Positions 1 through 5,485 of a DNA stretch of 5,485 nucleotides are shown here, in pieces; the first letter of the stretch is position 1; each line of letters opens with the position of its first letter. The notes under the pieces are model-generated. The model was not told the origin of the DNA. It did not search any database and saw nothing but the letters and a program-made list of their open reading frames with translations. Both the position numbers and the translations under genes were made by a program. Source of the stretch: an uncultured Eubacteriales bacterium (GTDB taxonomy: Bacteria > Bacillota > Clostridia > Christensenellales > CAG-138); the NCBI GenBank assembly GCA_900543475.1, contig UQRU01000128.1:1-5485 (forward strand), given 5' to 3'.

Positions 1-2070
1 CCGGTTCAGGGCGCCCCCCTGGGAGCTGTCCTGGCCGATGGGCTCCTCCCCGCTGGTCAAAAAGATGGTGCGCCACTCCTGCTCCTGCTCTACGCCACCG
101 GCGGCGGCGCCGCGGCCCTTGCTTTTGCCCAGGGCCAGGGTATAGACGATACTCTCCATGGTCAGGCTCTTGGAGGTCATGGCCTGGAGCTCGTCCAGGG
201 CAACGGGCAGGCTATGGTAAAATGCGGCGTGGCGCTCCAGGCCTACCTTTGTGGAGTTGAGGGTTTTGAGCATTCGCTCCGGGTCGCCCCACACGGATAA
301 GGCCGCTTTGAGGGCCACGGTCTTGCCCGCGCCGCTGCCGCCCCACAGGTGAAGGAAAAAAGGCTGGTACCCGGTAAAGGCCACCAGGGGGGCGGCGAAG
401 CTGGCGGCCAGCGCCGCCCGCAGGATGGGGGCCTTATACAGGCTCGCCATAAGCCGCCGCCAGGCCGCAGGGTCTCCTTCGGGCCCGATGGCCCCATAGG
501 CCCCCTGATAATCCAGCCCCCCGTCGTAGGCGATGGAGGCATCGTAGGGTGCGAAGCGCTTCGTCCCGATCCAGCCCAGCCGGAAGGCGGATTCCTGCCT
601 AGGTAGCCGCTCCCGGTTGGCGGTGGCGAAGTCGGATAGAAAGGTGACCAGGTGCTTGGCGCTCTCGCTGGTGACCTGCAAGCCCAGGTTGGACAGCTGC
701 ACAATGCCGGCCCGGGAGGCCACCACCGCCGCGTCCGTCACCGCCTCCTGCCACCTGCCGTCCCGCCGCCAGGCGATGCGCACCTTTTCCGTGCCGGTGT
801 CTAGGTTGTGTAGCCGGGCGATGGGGAAAACCGGGTGGGGGCAGGCGGTCAGGGTGGCCGTGCTGCCGTTTGCTCGCTCCTCCAGCCGGTAGATCCTGCC
901 GGCCTTGGTCATGCGCCAATCCGCCGGCAGGGTCAGCCCCGGCACGGGGATGTCCGGCAGCAGGGTTTCCAGGGCCGGCAGGCCCGCAGCCTCCCCAGGC
1001 TCCACCATCCTGAGCCCGGACTGCTTGGCCCGCCGCTTCCTCCGGGCGGCCTGGAAATCCCGCTCCCGGTATCCCGGCTGGGCCCGCAATAGCTCCAGGG
1101 CCCCGAAATAATCCGGGCTTCCGCTCTCGTCCATGCCGGCCACCAGGTCGATGACCGGGTCGGCGTAGTATGGCTCCGCCTCCAGCAGCTTGCGCAGCTG
1201 GGCCAAGCTCTCCCCCGGCTCCATGGCCTGCGCGGCCGCCTCCAGCCGGGAAGCCCGGTAGGCGGCAGCGTCCCCGGGGGCATAGCGGCAGCAGCTCTGG
1301 GCGATGGACCGCACCTCCCCCGGGGGCAGGGGCGGCGTACACCGGGCCTGGTTTTCCGCCAGCAGGGCCGCCTCGATGGCCCCATCGGACAGGCCCCGGG
1401 CCCGCATGGAGGCCCCAAGGCGAAACAAGCCGTCGTTGCGCTGGCCCTCCGGCAGGGCCGCCGGGATCTCCACAGGGCCCCGCCCCGGACGGGCGGGCTC
1501 CGTCAGCAGCTCCAGCCAGGCGGGGGGCAGGGCGGCAAGGGGGATGTCCGCCGGATGGTGGGCCGCCTCCCAGTAGTAGACGCCGCCGCTCACATGGTTG
1601 GAGGGCTCCGCCACGATATACCCATCATCGCCGCGGATATCCAGCCCCGGCGCCAGCCGCACCCGGTTCCCCACCTTGTCCATGTCGGGCCGCCGGAAAA
1701 CCAGGTGCCGGCCGCCGCCCCCGGTCAGCTGCTCCCAGCTCTCGGGCAGGGGGCCGTAATCCGCCTCCAGCATGGCGATGGATTCCTCCCCCGCCTCCCC
1801 GTCCACATCGATGACCACCAGGCCCGAGGCCCGGCCGGTGACGATGCCCACGTTAGCCTCTGGCCACCTCCGCCACCAATCCCGGATCCGGGAAGGGTCC
1901 TTAGAGGCCCCATGTAGGCCGTTGGAAAGCCGCGGGTGCTTGCCCGGGGAGCTGCAGCCCTTTGCCCCGCAGCTGCAAAAGCCGTCCGTGTCTATCTGAT
2001 GGAGGGGCAACACCATGAGCCCCTGGGAGGCGTACCACAGGGCCGCCTCCAGCTTTGTGTCCAAGCTCAT
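1..2070 (-). CDS. Phage primase-polymerase / PriCT / DUF927 helicase-like protein, 3' end outside the window
   Basis: This frame is open for 690 codons from ATG at 2070 to base 1 with no stop; I translated it codon by codon. It probably makes RNA/DNA primers and acts as the replicative ATPase. Residues about 5-190 are an archaeo-eukaryotic primase-polymerase domain: a Cys/His cluster CSCGAKGCSSPGKHP (32-46), motif I VVIDVD with D88 and D90, motif II GGGGRHLVF with H122, and motif III GLDIRGDDGYIV with D144. All catalytic residues are present. Residues about 208-265 (GQRNDGLFRLG onward) resemble the PriCT helical domain. A basic stretch (344-350, RRKRRAK) leads into a DUF927/COG5519-type region with Walker A GGSGAGKT (577-584), Walker B VALDE (D626, E627) and the family-like LTSGEEPI...SQGGALNR at the edge. 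AGGAG lies 6 bases before the start, and the gene begins 19 bases after the SSB-like gene. Domain calls come from motif recognition; the missing C-terminus is probably the rest of the ATPase domain. Confidence 0.93.
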   Translation of the reverse strand, partial: MSLDTKLEAALWYASQGLMVLPLHQIDTDGFCSCGAKGCSSPGKHPRLSNGLHGASKDPSRIRDWWRRWPEANVGIVTGRASGLVVIDVDGEAGEESIAMLEADYGPLPESWEQLTGGGGRHLVFRRPDMDKVGNRVRLAPGLDIRGDDGYIVAEPSNHVSGGVYYWEAAHHPADIPLAALPPAWLELLTEPARPGRGPVEIPAALPEGQRNDGLFRLGASMRARGLSDGAIEAALLAENQARCTPPLPPGEVRSIAQSCCRYAPGDAAAYRASRLEAAAQAMEPGESLAQLRKLLEAEPYYADPVIDLVAGMDESGSPDYFGALELLRAQPGYRERDFQAARRKRRAKQSGLRMVEPGEAAGLPALETLLPDIPVPGLTLPADWRMTKAGRIYRLEERANGSTATLTACPHPVFPIARLHNLDTGTEKVRIAWRRDGRWQEAVTDAAVVASRAGIVQLSNLGLQVTSESAKHLVTFLSDFATANRERLPRQESAFRLGWIGTKRFAPYDASIAYDGGLDYQGAYGAIGPEGDPAAWRRLMASLYKAPILRAALAASFAAPLVAFTGYQPFFLHLWGGSGAGKTVALKAALSVWGDPERMLKTLNSTKVGLERHAAFYHSLPVALDELQAMTSKSLTMESIVYTLALGKSKGRGAAAGGVEQEQEWRTIFLTSGEEPIGQDSSQGGALNR

Positions 2071-2076
2071 ACCCGG

Positions 2077-2081
2077 CTCCT
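2077..2081 (-). promoter_or_regulatory. Ribosome binding site of the primase gene
   Basis: AGGAG on the minus strand lies 6 bases before ATG at 2070. It sits in the 19-base gap after the SSB-like gene, and it fixes the start of the large open frame that runs to the left edge. Confidence 0.75.
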
Positions 2082-2089
2082 ATCCGGCG

Positions 2090-2854
2090 TTAAAAGGGCG
2101 TGGGTTCATCGGCGCACAGCTCGCCGGTCTCCGGGTCCATGGCCGGCGCCGCCGCCTCGCCGCCCAGCTGCCGGGCCCGCTCCCGCCGCATTTCCGCCAG
2201 GCTTTCCCGCATGTTGCGGGCGTAGGCCCGGGCGGTCTCCGTCAGGGCTTCCCCAAGCCGCCCCGCCATACGGAAGGTTGCCACGGAATAGGTATTGCCT
2301 CCGCTCTCCTGGCGCTTGAGGCCGATGCAGGTCACCACCCCGCTGAGCCCCAGCCCCGCAAACCGCAGGTTGTTGGCGTACTGGCGGAACGCCTTCAGGC
2401 TGGTGGGCGGCAGAGGGAGCAGCAGGGGCATGGGGCTGCCGTCCTGCATGATGTATAGGTTTTTCATGTTCTTGCAGGCCTTGCCCTTGCCCCCCTCCCC
2501 GCTGCCGAATTCGTTCAGGGGGCAGGCGGCGCATAGTCCGCCAGGCGTCCCGTAGCCGGTGACCCCGTCGTCGCTGCTGCAATCCGGGGGCGCGCCGGTG
2601 GTATCGCTGTCCTGCCAATAGGCGTTGGCGGTCTGCTGAAGGACGATCACCCCCTCGATGGTCTTGCAGGGGGTGGGGTCGTCCGGGTCCAGGGGGTTGG
2701 GCAGCTCAAAGGACAGCTGGCCCCCGGACGGGATCTTGACCTGGGGGAAATCCATGGGGATGTCTACGAATTCCTCCGGGTCGTAATTCGCCGCCTGGCC
2801 GCCCAGGGCGGGGAGGCGGAAGGATTCCAGGGTCGTTAATGCGGTTTGTTCCAT
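2090..2854 (-). CDS. Probable phage single-stranded-DNA-binding protein with a Cys4 cluster (function inferred)
   Basis: This 254-residue protein has no name I can assign with certainty, but its pattern recurs in replication modules of Firmicutes phages. Residues about 35-80 (from PQVKIPSGG to GVIVLQQTANAYW) and 132-198 look like beta-rich segments. Between them is a cysteine-rich insert with C92, C108, C111 and C127, the last in GGKGKACKNM (121-130), which could bind zinc and contact DNA through its lysines. PLPPTSLKAFRQYANNL (148-164) is another family-like segment. A charged helix (about 203-232) leads to a flexible C-terminus ending ADEPTPF. That acidic tail with terminal Pro-Phe resembles the tip of bacterial SSB (DDDIPF), through which SSB recruits partners. 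The position between an SNF2 helicase/coiled-coil pair and a primase supports a role in coating single strands. AAGGAGG 7 bases before ATG fixes the start. The reading frame is very secure; the function is inference and could instead be a different OB-fold or recombination accessory protein. Confidence 0.9.
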   Translation of the reverse strand: MEQTALTTLESFRLPALGGQAANYDPEEFVDIPMDFPQVKIPSGGQLSFELPNPLDPDDPTPCKTIEGVIVLQQTANAYWQDSDTTGAPPDCSSDDGVTGYGTPGGLCAACPLNEFGSGEGGKGKACKNMKNLYIMQDGSPMPLLLPLPPTSLKAFRQYANNLRFAGLGLSGVVTCIGLKRQESGGNTYSVATFRMAGRLGEALTETARAYARNMRESLAEMRRERARQLGGEAAAPAMDPETGELCADEPTPF

Positions 2855-2861
2855 GTGGGGT

Positions 2862-2868
2862 CCTCCTT
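2862..2868 (-). promoter_or_regulatory. Ribosome binding site of the SSB-like gene
   Basis: AAGGAGG on the minus strand with 7 bases to ATG at 2854. It is the closest match to the consensus in the window, in the largest gap (39 bases), and would suit a protein needed in high amount. I saw no hairpin or promoter in the rest of the gap. Confidence 0.8.
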
Positions 2869-2893
2869 TTTGTATGCAGATAGGGGGCTTGGG

Positions 2894-3301
2894 TTACCGT
2901 GCCCGGGCGGCCACTTCCGGGGCAGAGAAAACGGACACCATGCCCTCCATCCAGGGGGGCAACACGCCGCCGTTGTCCACGAGCTGCTCCTTGACAAAGG
3001 CCGTCAGGGTGTTGGCGGGAATGGTCTCCTTGATAAGGTACCCCATATCCCGCTGCCGTAGGGCGGCATAGAAATCTTCCCGGGCGTCTGCGGGGACGTT
3101 GGCCCGCAGGGTGGCCCGCAAATAGAAGGTGGCGTCGTCCAGGGCGAAGTTCTCCACCCCCATGTCCTCCATTTCCGCCGCCAGGGCGTCCCCCAGGGTT
3201 TTCAGCTCCCCGCGCAGGTCCTTGGCCTGGGCTTCTAAGTCCTTGATCTGATCCCGCAGCTGCAAAAACCTCCGGGCTTCGTTGATAAATCCTTGTGTCA
3301 T
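2894..3301 (-). CDS. Phage coiled-coil protein of unknown function with a conserved C-terminal domain
   Basis: This is a 135-residue protein. Residues about 5-47 are a charged helix with heptad-like leucines (FLQLRDQIKDLEAQ then LRGELKTLGDAL), likely a coiled coil that makes it a dimer or oligomer. Residues about 48-68 (GVENFALDDATFYLRATL) look like a beta-hairpin. They are followed by a helical part with DMGYLIKETIPANTLTAFVKE (85-105). That layout, a coiled coil then a segment like 'G-x-x-x-L-I-K-E-x-x-x-x-N-T-L-x-A-F-V-K-E', is familiar to me from small proteins near phage helicases and SSBs, but I know no function for it. The longer frame running upstream to 3805 is an overlap with the helicase gene; the start at 3301 is chosen because AAGGAG lies 7 bases before it and the gene then follows the helicase stop by 16 bases. 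A loader or adaptor for neighbouring replication proteins is only a guess. Confidence 0.88.
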   Translation of the reverse strand: MTQGFINEARRFLQLRDQIKDLEAQAKDLRGELKTLGDALAAEMEDMGVENFALDDATFYLRATLRANVPADAREDFYAALRQRDMGYLIKETIPANTLTAFVKEQLVDNGGVLPPWMEGMVSVFSAPEVAARAR

Positions 3302-3308
3302 GCGCGTT

Positions 3309-3314
3309 CTCCTT
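3309..3314 (-). promoter_or_regulatory. Ribosome binding site that decides the start of the coiled-coil gene
   Basis: AAGGAG on the minus strand lies 7 bases before ATG at 3301, between the helicase stop and this gene. It shows that translation begins at 3301 and not at the far upstream in-frame ATG at 3805, which lies inside the helicase gene. Confidence 0.75.
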
Positions 3315-3317
3315 CTC

Positions 3318-4976
3318 TTATGGGGCGGCGAACACCCGCCGCCAGTTGTCCACGATGTCCTCTGCAATGTTCTTCTTTGCGGCCAGGGCGGCCAGGACCT
3401 CCTCGTCGATGGTGCCCTGCGCCACCAAGTGGATGTAGGTACAGGGCTGCCGCTGGCCGATCCTGTGGATGCGGGCCTTGGCCTGGTCGTAGTTGAGGTA
3501 GCTATAATCCAGGCTGTAAAAAATAGCGGTGTGGGCGGCGTGCAGGGTGATGCCGGCGCCGGCGGCCTGGATCTGTGCCACGAATAGCCGCACCTGGGGG
3601 TCCGTCTGGAAGTCCTCCACCGCCTGGCCATAGTCCTTGCTGGGCACCTCTCCCCAAATGCTGCGGGTGCTGCCGGGGCCGCCCAGCTCCAGGCACAGGG
3701 CAAGGATGTCCGCGATCTCCGCCCGGAACCGGGCGAATACGACCACCTTTTCCCCCGCCGCCAGCAGGTCCTCCAGGGTCTCCCGCAGCAGGGACAGCTT
3801 GGCACGGCTGACCCGGGTCAGGGCCCCGCCGCCGTCCGCCTGCAAAAAGCCGCCGGTGATCTGGGACAGGCGCATCATCTGGGTGACGATCTGGGGCGCC
3901 GTAGCCTTGCCCTCCGCCAGCTCCGCCACCTTGTCCCGCTGCATCTGCCGGTAGGCCCGCAATGCCGCCGGCTCCAGCTGGCAGTATAGGGTCTGGTCGA
4001 TCCGCTCCGGCAGGTCCAGGGCTTGGGCCTTGGTGACCCGGTGGGCAATGGCGTGGGCCTTTTCCGTCAGCTCGTCCAGGTGCTGATAGCGGATGATATC
4101 ATATCCCCCATACCCGCCCATGACCGCGTAGTGGGCACGAAAGGCGTAAAAGCTGCGCTCGAAGATGGCGGGGTCCAGGAATTTATATTGGCTCCACAGA
4201 TCCAGCGGGCTATTCCCCACCGGCGTGCCGGTGAGCAGCAGCCGGTAGCGGGCGGCCGCGCCGATGGCGTGGGCGGCCTTGGCCTGGCGGGACTGGTGGT
4301 TTTTGATCCGCTGGCCCTCGTCCAGGATGACCATATCCGGGGCAAAGGCGGCGATGCGCGTCATGTTCTCCGCGCTCCGCATCCCGTCGTAGTTGATGAC
4401 CATCACCTTTAATAAACCGCCGGGGCCTTCCGTCAGGTCCAGCCAGGCCTGGGCCTTTGCCTTTGCGGCGCCATGCACGATGCGAAGGGCGTATGGATAG
4501 GACGCATAAGCCGCCATATCCTTTTCCCACACCGGCAGAACCGCCAGGGGCGCCACCACCAGGGCCCTTTGGATCCGGCCATCCAGCGCCAGGCGGCCCA
4601 TAAGGGCGATGGCGGTCAAGGTTTTTCCGCAGCCCTGCTCGTGGAACAGGGCGAATCCGCCTTGCCATGCGCGGTAATGGCCAAGGGCGGCATTATAGGC
4701 CGCCACCTGATGGGCGTAGGGCTTGGCCTTGATGGGCATAGGCGCCACAGGCGCCTCGTCGCCGCTTATGGCGTCTGTCATCTCCGTGGGCGGCGGGGCC
4801 AGGGCCGCCAGCTCCGGGGGCAGGGGCACCCCGGGGATGCACCGCAGGGCTGCGGCGGCCCCTTTGGTCACCGGCACAAGCCAGGCCCGCTGGAAGGGGT
4901 CCCACCGGCTCCCGGGCACGGCCCTGAGCGCTTCCCGGTGCTTGTAGGCGGCCTGCACCGCCACCATTTCCGACAT
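3318..4976 (-). CDS. SNF2-family (superfamily 2) phage helicase / DNA translocase
   Basis: This 552-residue ATP-driven DNA translocase has all the main motifs. Residues about 5-50 (YKHREALRAVPGSRWDP then AWLVPVT) form a small N-terminal domain like those before many phage SNF2 ATPases and loosely like the HARP domain of SMARCAL1. The first RecA lobe has a Q-motif-like KPYAHQ (85-90), motif I HEQGCGKT (112-119, K118), motif Ia VVAPLAVLPVW (140-150), motif II LDEGQ (218-222) and motif III LLTGTP (247-252). The second lobe has VVVFARFR (411-418), motif V AAGAGITLHAA (471-481) and motif VI QAKARIHRIGQ (498-508), all intact. Motif II reads DEGQ where DEAH is usual; bacterial SNF2 proteins vary here, so activity is expected. 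Starts at 5033, 4982 and 4967 are also in frame; 4976 is preferred because GGAGG lies 8 bases before it and it forms a TGATG overlap with the upstream small gene. Likely roles are fork remodelling, strand annealing or recombination during phage replication. Confidence 0.95.
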   Translation of the reverse strand: MSEMVAVQAAYKHREALRAVPGSRWDPFQRAWLVPVTKGAAAALRCIPGVPLPPELAALAPPPTEMTDAISGDEAPVAPMPIKAKPYAHQVAAYNAALGHYRAWQGGFALFHEQGCGKTLTAIALMGRLALDGRIQRALVVAPLAVLPVWEKDMAAYASYPYALRIVHGAAKAKAQAWLDLTEGPGGLLKVMVINYDGMRSAENMTRIAAFAPDMVILDEGQRIKNHQSRQAKAAHAIGAAARYRLLLTGTPVGNSPLDLWSQYKFLDPAIFERSFYAFRAHYAVMGGYGGYDIIRYQHLDELTEKAHAIAHRVTKAQALDLPERIDQTLYCQLEPAALRAYRQMQRDKVAELAEGKATAPQIVTQMMRLSQITGGFLQADGGGALTRVSRAKLSLLRETLEDLLAAGEKVVVFARFRAEIADILALCLELGGPGSTRSIWGEVPSKDYGQAVEDFQTDPQVRLFVAQIQAAGAGITLHAAHTAIFYSLDYSYLNYDQAKARIHRIGQRQPCTYIHLVAQGTIDEEVLAALAAKKNIAEDIVDNWRRVFAAP

Positions 4977-5125
4977 CACCATCCCCTCCCCCCGATCCAC
5001 ACCAGGGCCAGCCCTGGCCCGGCGCAGGCCCATATCTCCGCCCCCGTGCCGCCCCCGGCGGCCATGAGCAGCACCACCCCGGCCATAGCGGCAAGGCCGC
5101 GCAGGATATCTTTTGCCTTTTGCAT
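4976..5125 (-). CDS. Small hydrophobic (probable membrane) protein, 49 residues
   Basis: This reading frame is too short for most gene callers. The peptide starts MQKAKDILRG, a short positively charged helix. It continues with a hydrophobic stretch LAAMAGVVLLMAAGG (11-25), a short turn with one acidic residue (E30), and a second hydrophobic stretch (about 31-46, IWACAGPGLALVWIGG). It ends RGW. This suggests one or two membrane segments with the N-terminus in the cytoplasm. GGGAGGAG ends 5 bases before its ATG, and the frame fits exactly between the helix-turn-helix gene (12-base gap) and the helicase (stop and start share one base, TGATG). That fit and the ribosome binding site argue that it is real. 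It may serve mainly to couple translation to the helicase, or may be one of the small membrane proteins common in phage early regions. I do not recognise a named family. Confidence 0.72.
   Translation of the reverse strand: MQKAKDILRGLAAMAGVVLLMAAGGGTGAEIWACAGPGLALVWIGGRGW
4985..4990 (-). promoter_or_regulatory. Ribosome binding site of the helicase, inside the small upstream gene
   Basis: GGGAGG on the minus strand lies within the last codons of the 49-residue gene. It is 8 bases before ATG at 4976 but only 2 bases before ATG at 4982, so it favours 4976. Ribosomes finishing the small gene at the overlapping TGA could restart here, which would couple the two products. Confidence 0.7.
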
Positions 5126-5130
5126 GTGCG

Positions 5131-5138
5131 CTCCTCCC
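5131..5138 (-). promoter_or_regulatory. Ribosome binding site of the small hydrophobic protein gene
   Basis: GGGAGGAG on the minus strand overlaps the last base of the TAG stop of the helix-turn-helix gene. Its GGAGG core lies 7 bases before ATG at 5125. It is the best evidence that the short frame is translated. Confidence 0.7.
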
Positions 5139-5467
5139 TATGGCTCGATCCGTACAAAGTCCGCCACCCGCTGGGCCGTGCGCCGCACGCTGGGGGACGG
5201 GGCTAGCGCCATGGCCCGTACCGTCTCCGGCAGCGCCGCGATGGAGCGCACCGACACCCCAACCCGGGGCACGAATTCCAGCGCCCCCTCCTGCCGCAGC
5301 TTGTCCACGGTCGGCCGGCTTACCCCCATGATCTTGGCCGCCGTGCCTAGGTTGACGTACTCCCCATACATGCGGGCCATGGCGTCCCCCCGGGCAACGG
5401 CGCTACCGATCCGCTCGTCCACGATCTGCGCGATCATCTGGCGCAGGGTGGTTTCTATTTCTGTCAT
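5138..5467 (-). CDS. Helix-turn-helix DNA-binding protein, excisionase/MerR-like
   Basis: This 109-residue protein probably binds DNA in the cytoplasm. Residues 1-35 are predicted helical and may form a dimer contact. Residues about 37-62 contain the helix-turn-helix: YVNLGTAAKIMGVSRPTVDK, with the turn at GVS and the recognition helix RPTVDKLRQEGAL. The next segment, EFVPRVGVSVRSIAAL (64-79), resembles the wing found in excisionase-type and MerR-type winged helices. A basic C-terminal tail follows (VRRTAQR, 94-100). AGGAGG lies 7 bases before ATG at 5467. It is the first gene of the operon seen here, 12 bases before the small membrane-protein gene. It could be a transcription regulator of the early genes, an excisionase, or a replication or terminase-type DNA-binding helper. 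The absence of an integrase in the window leaves the choice open. Confidence 0.9.
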   Translation of the reverse strand: MTEIETTLRQMIAQIVDERIGSAVARGDAMARMYGEYVNLGTAAKIMGVSRPTVDKLRQEGALEFVPRVGVSVRSIAALPETVRAMALAPSPSVRRTAQRVADFVRIEP

Positions 5468-5474
5468 GATGTGC

Positions 5475-5480
5475 CCTCCT
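5475..5480 (-). promoter_or_regulatory. Ribosome binding site of the helix-turn-helix gene
   Basis: Consensus AGGAGG on the minus strand, 7 bases before ATG at 5467. The window ends 5 bases further upstream, so the promoter and any previous gene cannot be seen. Confidence 0.75.
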
Positions 5481-5485
5481 GTGGT

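Noticed and set aside
243..704. Plus- and minus-strand frames over the ATPase part of the primase gene
   Set aside because: They overlap the codons for the segment leading into and including Walker A in other frames and have no family resemblance.
599..1342. A 247-codon open frame on the minus strand
   Set aside because: It lies inside the primase/DUF927 gene in another frame, has a low-complexity Gly/Ala/Pro/Arg composition and no motifs. It is a by-product of high GC.
1170..1814. A 214-codon open frame on the plus strand
   Set aside because: Its product is almost entirely Pro, Ala, Gly, Arg and Ser, and it is antisense to the primase gene, whose motifs are unmistakable.
2106..2618. A 170-codon minus-strand frame inside the SSB-like gene
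   Set aside because: It is in a different frame from the strongly supported SSB-like gene and has no separate ribosome binding site or recognisable motif.
2855..2893. A 39-base gap as a possible promoter or terminator
   Set aside because: It contains a strong ribosome binding site but no -35/-10 pair and no stem with a T-run.
4023..4412. A plus-strand frame of 129 codons with fairly protein-like composition
   Set aside because: It is the antisense of the SNF2 helicase motifs II and III; the helicase is certain and no ribosome binding site supports the antisense frame.
4743..4756. A repeated GGCGCC hexamer separated by three bases
   Set aside because: It encodes Ala-Pro-Val-Ala-Pro in the helicase linker; the repeat follows from repeated codons and is not evidence of a site.
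5005..5020. An inverted repeat (GGGCCA, 4-base loop, TGGCCC) about 30 bases before the helicase start
   Set aside because: The stem is only 6 pairs, has no T-run and lies within the GC-rich coding sequence of the small gene, so chance is likely. It is too weak to call a terminator or control hairpin.

Overview
The window is a compact block of six genes, all read from the minus strand. It looks like the DNA-replication (early) module of a tailed phage or prophage from a GC-rich Firmicute. The phage assignment rests on gene content: a stand-alone SNF2 helicase, a primase-polymerase/DUF927 protein, a probable ssDNA-binding protein and several small proteins. The host assignment is an inference from strong AGGAGG-type ribosome binding sites before every gene combined with a high GC content (about two thirds by eye, not counted). 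That pattern fits gut Clostridia of the Oscillospiraceae type. No tRNA, rRNA, CRISPR array, insertion sequence, terminator or clear promoter was seen.

In transcription order (high to low coordinates) the genes are: (1) 5467-5138, a 109-residue helix-turn-helix protein of excisionase/MerR-like build; (2) 5125-4976, a 49-residue hydrophobic protein, probably membrane-bound; (3) 4976-3318, a 552-residue SNF2-family helicase whose start codon overlaps the previous stop (TGATG); (4) 3301-2894, a 135-residue coiled-coil protein of a recurrent phage type without known function; (5) 2854-2090, a 254-residue protein with a four-cysteine cluster and an acidic Pro-Phe tail, probably an SSB analogue; (6) 2070 to the left edge, at least 690 codons of a primase-polymerase + PriCT + DUF927 protein, whose 3' end lies outside the window.

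Gaps between genes are 12, -1, 16, 39 and 19 bases, so the block is most likely one operon whose promoter lies beyond base 5485. The inferred division of labour is that the DUF927 ATPase with its fused primase opens and primes DNA, the SSB-like protein coats single strands, and the SNF2 protein remodels forks or anneals strands. The helix-turn-helix protein may control the operon or act in DNA transactions. No DNA polymerase of the PolA/PolB type is present in the window.

I did not find a defence system or another clearly undescribed system. The most useful points for follow-up are the SSB-like protein, the conserved coiled-coil protein, the tiny coupled membrane protein, and the large edge-truncated gene that fills the whole left 2 kb.
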